Assembly (NCBI RefSeq): GCF_003628145.1
Contig: NZ_RBZV01000006.1
Location: 186,001 to 250,000 of the forward strand
Direction of reading: 5' to 3'
DNA length: 64,000 nucleotides
From: Trinickia fusca
GTDB taxonomy: Bacteria; Pseudomonadota; Gammaproteobacteria; Burkholderiales; Burkholderiaceae
Shown here: one piece after another, positions 18,758-28,439 of the stretch
Numbering within the stretch: the stretch's first letter is position 1
Layout: each line of letters opens with the position of its first letter
Translations under genes and position numbers: made by a program
Notes under the pieces: model-generated
What the model was told of the DNA's origin: nothing
Database searches by the model: none
The model's input: only the letters and a program-made list of their open reading frames with translations

Positions 18758-18776
18758 ATTGGACGAATTGTCTAAT
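18758..18776 (-). promoter_or_regulatory. Operator candidate at the DauR-like gene start
   Basis: ATTGGACGAATTGTCTAAT has mirror arms ATTxGAC / GTCxAAT around an AATT-containing centre, directly adjoining the ATG at 18757. An autoregulatory site for the DauR-like protein is likely. Confidence 0.5.
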
Positions 18777-18935
18777 GTTGACCATATTGTACAGCCATTC
18801 TTGGGGTGTGGGTGCGCGACGTGGTGGTCATCGTGGAGTGACTCGAAGTGGAATTACGTCGCAACAATCGGAGGGCCGTGCGGTAGCGAGCGAGATAGAT
18901 TCGCATTCGCCTTCCCAACGACACGGGACACGAAG

Positions 18936-19604
18936 ATGACCTCCCCGCATATCTCGATCGAGCCGAACATCCTCTACTTCGGCACGCCAGTGGTACTGAT
19001 CAGCACCGTGAACGAAGATAAAACCGCAAACCTGGCGCCGATGTCATCGGCGTTCTGGCTAGGCTGGCGTTGCATCCTCGGACTCGGAATGAGCTCCCAA
19101 ACCACGCAAAACATGATTCGGACCGGAGAGTGCGTACTGAATCTTCCATCGACGGCGCAGGTGCAGGCAGTCGACCGCATAGCGCGTACCACGGGCCGCA
19201 ATCCGGTGCCGGGAGGGAAACAGAAAAAAGGCTACGTCTTTGAGCCGAACAAATTCGGCGTTGCCGGGCTGACTGAAGTGCCGTCGGAAACGATAGCGCC
19301 CCCTCGCGCCCTCGAGTGCCCTGTTCACATGGAAGCAGTCGTTGCTGCACATCACGGTGTTGCCGAGGACTCGCCTAAAGGGCGTGGGGGAATTGGCATC
19401 TTTGAGGTGAGAATTCGGCGAGTCCATGTTCAGCAGGACTTGCTGATGGACGGCCATCGCGATCGGATCGACCCGGACAAGTGGTCACCGCTCATCATGA
19501 GTTTTCAAAAATTTTATGGTCTTAACCCTGGCCAAATACATCCGTCCAGGCTTGCAGAGATCCCAGAGCAAGCGTATCGCAGCTCCGACATCGATCGCGC
19601 GTGA
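18936..19604 (+). CDS. Flavin reductase-like FMN-binding protein
   Basis: The start at 18936 gives 222 residues, beginning MTSPHISIEPNILYFGTPVV. An upstream in-frame start would overlap the divergent DauR-like promoter. The DIM6/NTAB-type split-barrel is visible (PVVLISTVNEDKTANLAPMSS, then MIRTGECVLNLP, then ECPVHMEA). The family binds FMN and reduces flavin or acts as a nitroreductase-like enzyme. It is divergent from the amino-acid gene block and shares its 180-base promoter region, so co-regulation is possible. Confidence 0.85.
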   Translation: MTSPHISIEPNILYFGTPVVLISTVNEDKTANLAPMSSAFWLGWRCILGLGMSSQTTQNMIRTGECVLNLPSTAQVQAVDRIARTTGRNPVPGGKQKKGYVFEPNKFGVAGLTEVPSETIAPPRALECPVHMEAVVAAHHGVAEDSPKGRGGIGIFEVRIRRVHVQQDLLMDGHRDRIDPDKWSPLIMSFQKFYGLNPGQIHPSRLAEIPEQAYRSSDIDRA

Positions 19605-19892
19605 GAGGCTGGCAGTCCTCAGCATGTCGAATGAAATTTGCACCCTTTTTATGCGGTATGGGCAAATTTTGGGGTGAATTGCACCGGCAGTGTCCATAGA
19701 CTCACGGGCTGCAGTCGCGACGAGGCGCACAGTTCAACTGGCTTGCGAACGGTAGCGCTGCCGCCCGCATTTCGACGAACACGTTCGGTGATTGAGCGGC
19801 CATTCTCCGGGATGCCCCTTCGTCAACGATTACGTCCGTCATTTTCGGACGATTGATGGATATCGTTGGTGACATCACCGGAGTATGGATAA
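19605..19892 (+). other. Porin upstream region
   Basis: This is a 288-base leader without a gene. It contains GGAG shortly before the porin GTG start. No clear sigma-70 box pair stood out. Confidence 0.4.
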
Positions 19893-21020
19893 GTGAAAAA
19901 GAAGATCATTGGCGCGACCACACTGGCCGTTTTTGCGGTAGGGGCTCACGCACAGAGCAGCGTCACCCTTTATGGTTTGATCGATACGGGCATCGTTTAT
20001 ACGAACAACCAAGGCGGGCATAGCGCGTGGCAAGAAAATAGCAACATGCTGTCGAACACGGTATGGGGCTTGAAGGGAAGCGAAGATCTGGGCGCAGGCC
20101 TCCATACGATCTTCCGTCTTGAAAGCGGGTTCTTTTCCCAGAACGGCAAGAGCTACTACAACAACACCAGCTTCGGCCGCCAGGCCTATGTCGGTCTGCA
20201 GGACGACAAATATGGCACGGTGACGTTTGGCCGGCAGTATGACTCCGTGGTCGATTACCTTGGCTCGATCGCCTTGGCGAACAACGGCGACGGCAATAAC
20301 CTGGCTGCGCATCCGTTCGATAACGACAATATCGACGACTCGTTCTACATCAACAACTCGATCAAATATACGAGCCAGACGTATGCCGGCGTGCAGTTCG
20401 GCGGCCTGTATGGCTTCAGCAATCAGGCTGGCCGTTTCGCCAACGACCGCGCCTACAGCTTTGGGGTGTCGTACAGCAACGGTCCGATCAATTTAGCGGC
20501 CGCGTACCTGCAGCTCAATAATGGCGGCTCGATCGCGAATGGCGCGCTCTCGAATAACGACGCGCCGAACTTCCCCGCCGCGCGCCAGCGTGTCATGGGA
20601 GTGGGCGGCAACTACACGTTCGGCCCGGCCACGGTCGGCCTCCTCTGGACGCATACGTTGTTCGACAACACGACGGCAGCATCGGTGCCGGGCGTGTTGA
20701 ATACGCTGCACTTCAACAACTACGAACTCAACGCGCGCTATACGTTGACCCCGGCATTGTCGCTCTCCGGTGCTTACACCTTCACCGAAGGTGCGTACAG
20801 CAGTGCGTCTGGATCGACCCACCCGAAGTGGCACCAAGTCACGCTGATGGCCGATTATTCGCTCAGCAAGCGTACTGACGTGTATCTCGAGGGTGTGTAC
20901 CAGCACGCATATGGTGCCCCCGTGGACTCGGCGTTCGGGGGAGCGGAGATCAACGGGTTGGCGCAGTCGACGACGCCCAATCAGGTCGCGACGACTGTGG
21001 GCATTCGGCATCGCTTCTGA
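19893..21020 (+). CDS. General outer-membrane porin, OmpC family
   Basis: The 375-residue protein begins with GTG (GGAG upstream). Its signal peptide MKKKIIGATTLAVFAVGAHA is followed by QSSVTLYG, the signature start of Burkholderiales trimeric porins. Many amphipathic strands with alternating aromatic residues follow (GSEDLGAGLHTIFRLESGFF, FGRQAYVGLQDDKYGTVTFG), ending in the C-terminal Phe (VGIRHRF) that BamA recognises. It allows diffusion of small solutes and may serve uptake of the substrates of nearby transporters. It is monocistronic or followed by the small membrane protein gene. Confidence 0.95.
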   Translation: MKKKIIGATTLAVFAVGAHAQSSVTLYGLIDTGIVYTNNQGGHSAWQENSNMLSNTVWGLKGSEDLGAGLHTIFRLESGFFSQNGKSYYNNTSFGRQAYVGLQDDKYGTVTFGRQYDSVVDYLGSIALANNGDGNNLAAHPFDNDNIDDSFYINNSIKYTSQTYAGVQFGGLYGFSNQAGRFANDRAYSFGVSYSNGPINLAAAYLQLNNGGSIANGALSNNDAPNFPAARQRVMGVGGNYTFGPATVGLLWTHTLFDNTTAASVPGVLNTLHFNNYELNARYTLTPALSLSGAYTFTEGAYSSASGSTHPKWHQVTLMADYSLSKRTDVYLEGVYQHAYGAPVDSAFGGAEINGLAQSTTPNQVATTVGIRHRF

Positions 21021-21058
21021 TGCAGCGGTGATGAACGGTAGGGCATGAAAGGTACACG

Positions 21059-21385
21059 ATGATGCGAATTCGAGGGGTCCTCAAGGTCGTCTTTCTCGCG
21101 ATGCTGACCAACCAGGTTCTGACCGTCGTGTTTACCGTGATTGCCCGCCACATCGATCCAGATGTGTCGCCGGAGGCAATTCAGCTGTTCAGCTTCGTCA
21201 GCGCGATGTTGGCCGGCTTCTGGGTCCAGGCCGATGCGAAGCAGGCATTTCTCAACGCGCAGAAGGACGGGTATATCGTCTTGCGGCTAACGCCGGAGCC
21301 AAGCGTCGTCGTCAAGGAGAACTGCCCGAAGCGATGGCTGGTGCAGCTTTATCTCGAGCTCAATCCATCGCTGGTTCGACACTGA
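21059..21385 (+). CDS. Small membrane protein, unknown function
   Basis: This 108-residue protein has two hydrophobic helices (residues about 8-28 and 42-58) and a polar C-terminal half. It lies 38 bases after the porin and may be co-transcribed. I do not recognise a family. The steady GC3 bias and lack of an opposing gene make it likely real. Confidence 0.6.
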   Translation: MMRIRGVLKVVFLAMLTNQVLTVVFTVIARHIDPDVSPEAIQLFSFVSAMLAGFWVQADAKQAFLNAQKDGYIVLRLTPEPSVVVKENCPKRWLVQLYLELNPSLVRH

Positions 21386-21517
21386 GTGCTGATTGGGTTA
21401 GCGGACGTTCGCCTACGAACATCGCCTTGTTATGGGACCGGGGGATTGACAGACTACCGTCGAACCTATCTGGGCAAAGATCGACGACAATAGACGTTCG
21501 AACTTGAAAACCCAATC

Positions 21518-22651
21518 ATGTTTGTCTTTCCCCTAAATCCCCGCGAGCTCTTTGACGAACGAAGAATCCAGTTCTTGCGTTGGGGCATTCCGCGCTCCGT
21601 CATTGAACGGGTCGAGCGACGCGTGACGGATAACTGGCGTGAGGGTCCGGCTGGCTGGACCTATGAATGGTCGCAGGAAGCCACAGCGGCGGCGGCCGAT
21701 AAACGCTGGTTATTGGCCTCGATGCTCTATGCTGCAGCACGATTTCCTGTGGTTTGTACGCCGCTTCGACACGAGGCGTTGCGCAAGCAGGTGGATTGTT
21801 TCATGCGCGCCTCGACCAGCTTCCCCGTACGTTTCGAACGGATCGCGGTCCGGGCTGCGGCCAATGGCACCGCACGTTTTCCGGTGCACGTGTACCGGCC
21901 GAAGCGAGAAGGCCATTATCCGCTGGTGTGCCTCACCGGCGGAGTTGATACAGGAAAAATGGAGTTGCATCGCTTAGCGCTTGCGTTGGCGCTATACGGA
22001 CGCTTTACCGTGGTGGCAATGGACATGCCGGGAACGGGCGAGACCGACTTACCGTTGCAATCGGACTGCGACGCCGTGTATCACACCGTATTGTCTCAAC
22101 TCGGCGGGACCGCAAGAAAGGCTATTGTCGGCGTAAGCTTCGGCGGTCATTGGGCGGCAAAGCTGGCTTTACGAGGCGATGTAGATGCTGCCATCAATTG
22201 GGGAGGCCCAATCGGCGCAGCTCGGATGGATGCGAGTCACGCGTCGCGCTTACCGAACGGTATGACCGGTATCATCGCGAATGCCACGCGCTTGCCGGGT
22301 ATGCCGGATATTGCAGGCACAGAACGGCTCCTGCAGATGTTCTCGCTCAAGAACCAGGGGTTGCTCGATCGTACCGATTGTGCGCCGTTATTGGCCGTGA
22401 ACGGAGACTGTGATCCGTATATCCCGTCCGGCGACGTACAAGTGTTCAGCCGTTACCCATCCGCACAAGTGTGGCTACTGCGAGGATTGGGGCATTGCGC
22501 AGCAGAAGCATCAATCCGTGTGGTTCCGGGAATGCTCGCTTGGTTGCGCCTGGCTATGCACGGCGATAGTGTTTCGAGCCGCTTTGCATCGAAGCTCGCT
22601 CAATGTATTTTGCCGCCCCGCGTGCGCGGGACAACTATCCACGCTGGATGA
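21518..22651 (+). CDS. Alpha/beta hydrolase, FrsA-like
   Basis: The 377-residue protein has a helical N-terminal cap (residues 1-115) and then an alpha/beta-hydrolase core. The nucleophile is Ser207 in GVSFGGHW. The oxyanion loop region is LTGGVDTG. The acidic residue lies in NGDCDPYIP and the catalytic His in GLGHCA. The cap plus core layout matches FrsA/DUF1100-type esterases, which act on acyl or polyketide-type substrates. It stands alone; no biosynthetic gene cluster is nearby in the window. Confidence 0.85.
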   Translation: MFVFPLNPRELFDERRIQFLRWGIPRSVIERVERRVTDNWREGPAGWTYEWSQEATAAAADKRWLLASMLYAAARFPVVCTPLRHEALRKQVDCFMRASTSFPVRFERIAVRAAANGTARFPVHVYRPKREGHYPLVCLTGGVDTGKMELHRLALALALYGRFTVVAMDMPGTGETDLPLQSDCDAVYHTVLSQLGGTARKAIVGVSFGGHWAAKLALRGDVDAAINWGGPIGAARMDASHASRLPNGMTGIIANATRLPGMPDIAGTERLLQMFSLKNQGLLDRTDCAPLLAVNGDCDPYIPSGDVQVFSRYPSAQVWLLRGLGHCAAEASIRVVPGMLAWLRLAMHGDSVSSRFASKLAQCILPPRVRGTTIHAG

Positions 22652-22764
22652 GCTTGCCGTGAATTCCAAATGTCTGTTTCGTGGCGAGCGGGATATCACT
22701 TACAGGTCGAACTCAGCCATGCGCAACAGGCAAGGTTCGACCATGGCAATTGCTGTCGACTTCG

Positions 22765-23499
22765 CTATTGCCCCGTGCGTTTGTACGACTCGAGTTCAGC
22801 CGTAGAGCGTTCGCTACGCGTACCGTTGCTGCTGTATATCTCCTCGACAGACTTCACCCAGCGACCTACTTCGGGCACATACCAGAAGGCCTTGTAGGTG
22901 TGGCCAGCCGTTGTCTCCGGTATGCTCCGCTGCGTTTGCGTGACGAGTGTACTCGCGTCCGGCGCGGCTTGGGCCGTCTGCACGACTGTATTCGACGGAG
23001 CCACTTGGGCACGCCAATCGCCTTCGGCTTCGATCTTCAATGCATGGAATTTGCCGGCCGGCACTTGCACGTCTTCATAGCCGATGATCTTGTATTTCGT
23101 CGTCCACGTCGCCGAGCTGATCTTCGCGTTCGGATGGGGTTCCGTAAATTGAACCACCCAGCTCTTGCCTATCTCGAGCGGAAAGGCAAGTGGCCGGTTG
23201 ACGACAACGTCGGTACCGTTCAATTCGCGTATGCGGCTCCAATCTGAACCAGCGATGATCTCGTTGCCGCTTTGCATGGAGCCGGCCTGCTTTGCAAAAA
23301 AATATACGTGCGAGTCCGTCACGCGTTGCACGGCAACCTCGTCATGGGTCTGGTGCCATCCCGATGCGCCTCTTTCCTCCGTATTGACATACGTCCAGGA
23401 ATCGCCCTCTCTCAACGTCGGCGCGGCAATCGACTGCGCCATTGCCATAATCGGCATGCCGTAGGCTAGCAGCAATGCTGCGATCATTTTCGTTTTCAT
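22765..23499 (-). CDS. Secreted protein of unknown function
   Basis: This is a 244-residue protein with a clear signal peptide (MKTKMIAALLLAYGMPIMAMA, cut before Q). The mature part is beta-rich and contains GDSWTYVNTE, YKIIGYEDVQVPAGKFHALKI and AFWYVPEVGRWVK. This pattern recurs in periplasmic proteins of unknown role in beta-proteobacteria. It is convergent with the hydrolase gene. No catalytic motif was seen. Confidence 0.75.
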   Translation of the reverse strand: MKTKMIAALLLAYGMPIMAMAQSIAAPTLREGDSWTYVNTEERGASGWHQTHDEVAVQRVTDSHVYFFAKQAGSMQSGNEIIAGSDWSRIRELNGTDVVVNRPLAFPLEIGKSWVVQFTEPHPNAKISSATWTTKYKIIGYEDVQVPAGKFHALKIEAEGDWRAQVAPSNTVVQTAQAAPDASTLVTQTQRSIPETTAGHTYKAFWYVPEVGRWVKSVEEIYSSNGTRSERSTAELESYKRTGQ

Positions 23500-23670
23500 T
23501 GGATCGTTCCCTTGAGTCTGGCGATCGCAATTTTACAGGTTTCTTGCGAATGTCCGAACAGGTTTAACTGATGAGTTGCTGGTCGGCCGGAAGGTCAGAA
23601 TCTTTCGGGACAAGCAAAAATAATCCGCGAACCGCACCCCGCGCTCGCCAATGAGCCGTGAAGCAGCCTT

Positions 23671-24660
23671 ATGCTGCATACTCGAGTCCACGACATCCTA
23701 AGCCCCCAGGACATGGTTGCAGACCTCGCACACTCCTGGCTGAAGTTCAGCGCCTCTGTAGCCACTGCAAAGGCCGCCGGCCGGCCGCTCGTCGCGCTGG
23801 AGTCGACCATCATCGCTCACGGCATGCCCTACCCGGAGAACGTTCGCACCGCGCGCGAAGTGGAAGCGTTGATCCGTGACTTGGGCGCCGAGCCCGCGAC
23901 GATTGCGCTGATCGGTGGGCGAATCCGCATCGGTCTTTCCGACGACGAGTTGGAGCTGCTCGCCAGTTCGGATCAGGTACACAAAGTCAGCCGCCGCGAC
24001 CTGCCGGCCGTGCTGGCCAGCGGCGGTCTCGGCGCCACGACGGTGGCTGGCACGATGATATGTGCCGCCTTGGCCGGCATCGAGGTCTTCGTCACCGGGG
24101 GCATGGGCGGCGTGCATCGGGGCGCGCAGGAAACCTTTGACATCTCCGCGGATCTTCAAGAGTTGGCAAAGACCTCGGTGGCGGTGGTCTGTGCCGGGGC
24201 GAAGTCCATCCTGGATATCGGGCTCACATTGGAATATCTGGAAACGCACGGTGTACCGGTGCTCAGTTGCGAGCAGGACAATTTCGCTGCGTTTTATACG
24301 CGAGACAGCGGCTATCGCGCGGATTTCAGGCTGGACGACGCAACGGATCAGGCACGCTTCATCCGCACCAAGTGGGACCTGGGCCTCGTGGGCGGCGTGG
24401 TGTTGAGCACGCCGGTGCCGGAAGCGGCGGCGATGCCGTCCGAAGAAATCGACGCGCTGACTCGGCAGGCGCTAGCCGAGGCCAAGGCGCAAGGCGTCAC
24501 CGGCAAGGCCATCACTCCTTTCCTGCTGGCCCGCATCAAGGCGCTGACAGGTGGTCGAAGCCTGGCGACGAACATCGCACTCGTAAAGCACAATGCCGAA
24601 GTAGGAGCAAGGCTGGCGCTCGCATTGGCTAACGCCGGGCACGGTGCAGGTGCGGCGTAG
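23671..24660 (+). CDS. psuG: Pseudouridine-5'-phosphate glycosidase
   Basis: This 329-residue protein carries the family hallmarks: ALESTIIAHGMPYPEN near the N-terminus, GLGATTVAGTMICAALAGI, and FVTGGMGGVHRGAQETFDIS. It splits pseudouridine 5'-phosphate into uracil and ribose 5-phosphate in pseudouridine salvage. The partner kinase psuK is not next to it here. The first 14 residues may be dispensable; ATG at 23713 is an alternative start. Confidence 0.95.
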   Translation: MLHTRVHDILSPQDMVADLAHSWLKFSASVATAKAAGRPLVALESTIIAHGMPYPENVRTAREVEALIRDLGAEPATIALIGGRIRIGLSDDELELLASSDQVHKVSRRDLPAVLASGGLGATTVAGTMICAALAGIEVFVTGGMGGVHRGAQETFDISADLQELAKTSVAVVCAGAKSILDIGLTLEYLETHGVPVLSCEQDNFAAFYTRDSGYRADFRLDDATDQARFIRTKWDLGLVGGVVLSTPVPEAAAMPSEEIDALTRQALAEAKAQGVTGKAITPFLLARIKALTGGRSLATNIALVKHNAEVGARLALALANAGHGAGAA

Positions 24661-24694
24661 GCACGCGAGCGCGAGATCTAGAAAAAGCGCCGGC

Positions 24695-25273
24695 TCACCT
24701 TCCAAGTGTGTAGAACTCGTCGTTCGGTCGCATGCTGGTAACGTTGGCCATCCGATTCGATAGGCCAAAAAACGATGCGATGGCAGCGATGTCCCAAGCG
24801 TCCTCATCGGTAAAGCCGTGTCCGCGAAGCACCTCGAAGTCGCTGTCGTTCACCGCGTACGCGGCGTTCGAAACCTTCATCGCGAAATCGAGCATGGCTT
24901 TCTGCCGCTCGCTAATGTCCGCCTTCCGGTAATTGACGGCAACCTGATCAGCGATCAACGGGTTCTTGGCTCGAACCCGCAAAATGGCACCATGCGCGAT
25001 GACGCAGTACTGGCATTGGTTGGCGTTGCTCGTGGCCACGACGATCATCTCTCGCTCGGCTTTCGTGAGGTTGCCCGGCTTGTCCATCAATGCATCGTGG
25101 TAGGCGAAGAAAGCCCGGAACTCGTCGGAACGATGGGCCAGCGCGAGAAAGACATTTGGAATGAAACCCGCCTTCTCCTGCACGGCATCGATCCGTTGCC
25201 TGATGTCATCGGGCAGGCTCGCGAGGTCTGGAACCGGAAAGCGGCTGATATTCGAGGAGTCGGTGTCGATCAT
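24695..25273 (-). CDS. AhpD/carboxymuconolactone-decarboxylase-like peroxidase-related protein
   Basis: The ATG at 25273 is preceded by AAGGAG and gives 192 residues. The redox motif NQCQYCVIAHG has Cys87, Cys90 and His94, as in AhpD-like alkylhydroperoxidase proteins. It also has the uncharacterised peroxidase-related signature (FIPNVFLALAHRSDEFRAFF). It probably takes part in peroxide detoxification using a CxxC pair. It is transcribed away from psuG's end; no partner peroxiredoxin is adjacent. Confidence 0.9.
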   Translation of the reverse strand: MIDTDSSNISRFPVPDLASLPDDIRQRIDAVQEKAGFIPNVFLALAHRSDEFRAFFAYHDALMDKPGNLTKAEREMIVVATSNANQCQYCVIAHGAILRVRAKNPLIADQVAVNYRKADISERQKAMLDFAMKVSNAAYAVNDSDFEVLRGHGFTDEDAWDIAAIASFFGLSNRMANVTSMRPNDEFYTLGR

Positions 25274-25569
25274 GGTTTCTCCTTGGGAAGTTTGGCAGCG
25301 TGTTCCCATGATACGTTCGCACGAATGCGAGCGACGATCTCTTCAGGCAGTCCGCTCCTGTACGAGTTAACTAGCTGCTTCGCGAAATCACTGCTTTGGA
25401 GAACAGAATAATTCGTGAAGCGTCCGCCTCGCCGCGCGGTCGCAAGCCCGGCGCCCGCGACAAGGCGCCATCGCAAGTGCTTGATTGTGTCGACATGCTC
25501 CGGTAAAAAATTAAGAGCATCCCGCCGCAACGATTCCAGCTGCAGCGATTCAACCTTCTGGGGAATGAC

Positions 25570-25836
25570 ATGGCAACGCCGATCGAATTCACGAACCGCC
25601 GCCACGCCGTCGCGGCGGCACGCGTCGCGTTCGAAGCGAATGTTGAAGGCAAGCCGGTATGGTGCAGCGTGTCCATGGACGCGCTCAACCATCACTTCGG
25701 CAACACGGGGACTTCCGCACACGATCTGATCCTGTCCTTCGAGGCGCATCGCCCAAGAATCGAGGCTGCTGCACGAAGAGCCCTCGAAAAGAACGGCGGG
25801 CAGTCCGTCGAACTGGAAACCCGCGATCTCGACTGA
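25570..25836 (+). CDS. DUF1488 family protein
   Basis: The 88-residue protein opens MATPIEFTNRRHAV and contains a Trp-Cys-Ser core (GKPVWCSVSMDALNHHFG) with a C-terminal acidic helix. This pattern is common in Burkholderiaceae DUF1488 proteins, whose function is unknown. Start supported by a GGGGAATGAC ribosome-binding region. Confidence 0.8.
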   Translation: MATPIEFTNRRHAVAAARVAFEANVEGKPVWCSVSMDALNHHFGNTGTSAHDLILSFEAHRPRIEAAARRALEKNGGQSVELETRDLD

Positions 25837-26082
25837 CGGTAAGCGTCGAAAACAACGAGGTCGTTCACCGGCATGGAATCCAGGATGTCCCCCAGCTAGC
25901 GGCTACTCGATTTACGGTCCCCGAGTCGCGTCATTGATCGGCAGAGTCAGCCTGCTGGCCATTCTTGCGCGGTAGAAGATCGACTTCTACATCTGCGTCG
26001 ATCTGACTCAGTTCCGATCCACGACAAGGGCCGGATAATCATGCTTTGCGATTGTCTCAATCGAACTGCTTGGGGAAAACGC

Positions 26083-26328
26083 ATGGCTAAGGCTTTTCCA
26101 CTACACCCGCTACATCCGGAGCGAATCTGCTGGGGCTGTGACCACTACTGCCCGGCCAGCGACATGCGCTGCGGCAACGGGCAGAGCCGCACACAGCATC
26201 CGGCCGAATTGCTCGGCGACGACTGGTACGAACAGGGTGACTGGGGGCTCGAGGTGAGCCCGGGTGATAAATGTGTCAGGCCCAACAGTGCCGGCACCGG
26301 CCAGGAGACTAACGTCACTTCAGTTTGA
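26083..26328 (+). CDS. DUF3079 family small Cys-rich protein
   Basis: The start at 26083 gives 81 residues beginning MAKAFPLHPLHPERICWGCD, the family signature. Cysteines at CWGC and further on (DMRCGNG) suggest metal or redox binding. RTQHPAELLGDDWYEQGDWG completes the match. Function unknown; it is widespread in Burkholderia. Confidence 0.85.
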   Translation: MAKAFPLHPLHPERICWGCDHYCPASDMRCGNGQSRTQHPAELLGDDWYEQGDWGLEVSPGDKCVRPNSAGTGQETNVTSV

Positions 26329-26939
26329 CGGGCGTGGGCGGACATGTTCGTTCCTCATTGCGCCGCTACCAGACCTTACACACACAAGAAACCTTGATTG
26401 CGGAATCCTTCAAAAAGTCCAGCGACTGTGATTTACCGCACATTTCCGCCTGGCTGACGAGTCGCCGATCACCTATCACATTCAGTGTGCCGCAAAAGGC
26501 CGTCCCGTCCAACACAAGTGTCGAAATGGATTGCTATGGCGGCTACTCTCGATGTCCACGATGTTCTCCTGAACTTCGACCCCGCAGATCCTCACCCGCG
26601 GTTCAAGGCCACCTGCCTCGAGGAACCGTTATCCGTTGTACGGGCCGGGTAATAGAGCGTGCGACATCGGCGACGCCATATAGAAAGTCATGGAAAGCGT
26701 TCCTGGACTGCCATGGTATGCGATCCGAAACGGGTCCGATCCTGAGATTCAGAACACGAACGACAACATGACCGAAGCGGGCGAACAAGCGTCTCAGATC
26801 TACGCGAAGTACGGCGGGCTGGTCACCGCCGCGAGGGTAATTGCCACTTGGGGCAGTGATTACTTCCGCCGTGAAAACGGATTGAAGCGGGGCTCCTTGG
26901 GGGCGTTCAGCCCTTTACAACTTTGTGCAGAGGTATGAG
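26329..26939 (+). other. Region between DUF3079 gene and peptidase-like gene
   Basis: There is no recognised gene in this 610-base stretch. Possible small frames are 26536-26652 (38 residues, starting MAATLDVHDVLLNFDPADPH) and 26690-26938 (82 residues, with a plausible helical stretch AGEQASQIYAKYGGLVTAAR). The latter ends one base before the next ATG and could be a short upstream partner, but I cannot assign it. Confidence 0.35.
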
Positions 26940-27677
26940 ATGAGCGAGCGTAAGCATGGGCTTCTTGGCAAAGCAAACCCGCAGTTTCCAGTGGGACTGA
27001 AGGATTGGAAGACATACATGAAACCGGGAATGGAACTTCCTTCCCCTCCGGATGTTGTGAACGACTATAGCAAGGTCGCCGGCTGGCCGATGGATGGCAA
27101 CGACAAGTATGGAGACTGCACGATGGCCGCCGCGGCCCACTCAATCCAGCTCTGGAACGCGGTGACCGACCGAAGTGATCCGGAGCCAACCGAGCTTTCG
27201 GTTGTAGGCGAATACCTCAAACTGACCCATGGCGCGGATTCGGGATTGATCGAATCAACCGTGCTTAAGACTTGGCGAAGCACAGGGCTGTGGGGAAACA
27301 AGATCGTTGGGTACGCCCCGGTCAACGTTCATGACCTGAATCAGCTAAAGCAGGCCATATATGTGTATGGCCTTGCGTATGTCGGGATTCAGATGCCCCA
27401 AAACGCGCAAACCCAGTTTGACGATGGAAAGCCTTGGTCGCTCGAAGAAGGGTGGCAGTCGCAACCAATCGTCGGGGGCCACGCCATCACAATCGTTGGC
27501 TACGACGCGCAGTACCTTCATGTCGTCACCTGGGACGCCGTGCAATCGATGGCATACGACTGGTGGCAAACCTATGGCGATGAAGCGTGGGCAATCCTGC
27601 CCCAGGAGTTCAAGGAGGCAGGCGGATACAATAACCTGAATCTCGTGCAGCTCGCCGCGGATCTCCACAGCGTCTAA
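26940..27677 (+). CDS. Papain-like cysteine peptidase-fold protein
   Basis: This is 245 residues from ATG 26940 (weak GAGGT upstream). A Cys60 in YGDCTMAAAAHSIQLW and His181 in VGGHAITIVGYD are placed as the Cys/His pair of C1/C39-type peptidases. TWDAVQ follows where papain has Asn. There is no signal peptide, so the protein is probably cytosolic or secreted by another route. Similar stand-alone proteins occur in Burkholderia with no known substrate; a toxin or effector role is possible. Confidence 0.65.
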   Translation: MSERKHGLLGKANPQFPVGLKDWKTYMKPGMELPSPPDVVNDYSKVAGWPMDGNDKYGDCTMAAAAHSIQLWNAVTDRSDPEPTELSVVGEYLKLTHGADSGLIESTVLKTWRSTGLWGNKIVGYAPVNVHDLNQLKQAIYVYGLAYVGIQMPQNAQTQFDDGKPWSLEEGWQSQPIVGGHAITIVGYDAQYLHVVTWDAVQSMAYDWWQTYGDEAWAILPQEFKEAGGYNNLNLVQLAADLHSV

Positions 27678-27806
27678 AGGCGACCACTTGGCGTGTCTCC
27701 GTGTTCCAGAGCACGCCAACTTCCACCATCAACGTCGGATGCAACAGGCGCCGGAGCCAAGCAGAGGAATCCAGATGCGCTGTTTGGGTTCGTGTTGACA
27801 GACTGG

Positions 27807-28313
27807 TTATGCAGCACTCGCCTCGATGATCAACCCCATTTCAATGGTGTCGTGGTACTGCCCGCCGAGAAATAGCCCCATTGACTTGCGACCCTCCAAC
27901 TTGAACCCGGCCGACGTGTAGAGGGCAATGGCCGCCGTGTTGTCAGCGCGGACCTCAAGATCGACGCGCTTCACCCCAATTGAGCGGGCGTGCTCGAGAG
28001 TTCGAGAAAGCAAACGCGTGCCTATCCCTTTGCCGCGATACGCGGCCAATACCCCCATTCCGAGGCCAGCCCGATGCGACAAGGCGCCTGCCCAATGTGG
28101 AATGGCGTCGCACCAACCGACGATGCGTCCCCCATGCAACGCGACGTATTGCGGCAAGTTGCCTTGGATGTTTGCGCGGACAAACTCCGCAACTCGTTCG
28201 AGTGGAGGGGCTTGTGTTTGGCCTAGGTGCATCTGCTCGCGCGCCACAGCGTCGAGGCAGGCGTGAAACCCAGCAATATGCTCTTCGGAGATTCGCTCAA
28301 TGGCGGTGATCAC
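27807..28313 (-). CDS. GNAT-family N-acetyltransferase
   Basis: This 168-residue protein has a full GNAT core. The acetyl-CoA pyrophosphate loop reads LAAYRGKGIGTRLLSRTL, and VDLEVRADNTAAIALYTSAGF is motif B. It is closest in look to general RimI-like acetyltransferases. The acceptor substrate cannot be predicted. It is divergent from the next GNAT gene. Confidence 0.88.
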   Translation of the reverse strand: MITAIERISEEHIAGFHACLDAVAREQMHLGQTQAPPLERVAEFVRANIQGNLPQYVALHGGRIVGWCDAIPHWAGALSHRAGLGMGVLAAYRGKGIGTRLLSRTLEHARSIGVKRVDLEVRADNTAAIALYTSAGFKLEGRKSMGLFLGGQYHDTIEMGLIIEASAA

Positions 28314-28439
28314 AGAACGGCGGTGTCCGTTTAACGGTTGATATTGGTGACGAGATTTATACTCCCCAACCGATTGGCATGTAAAGGCATTGCCATGACA
28401 AGTTGCCCAAAGCAGTGATCAAGCTACCTCAACAGTCTG

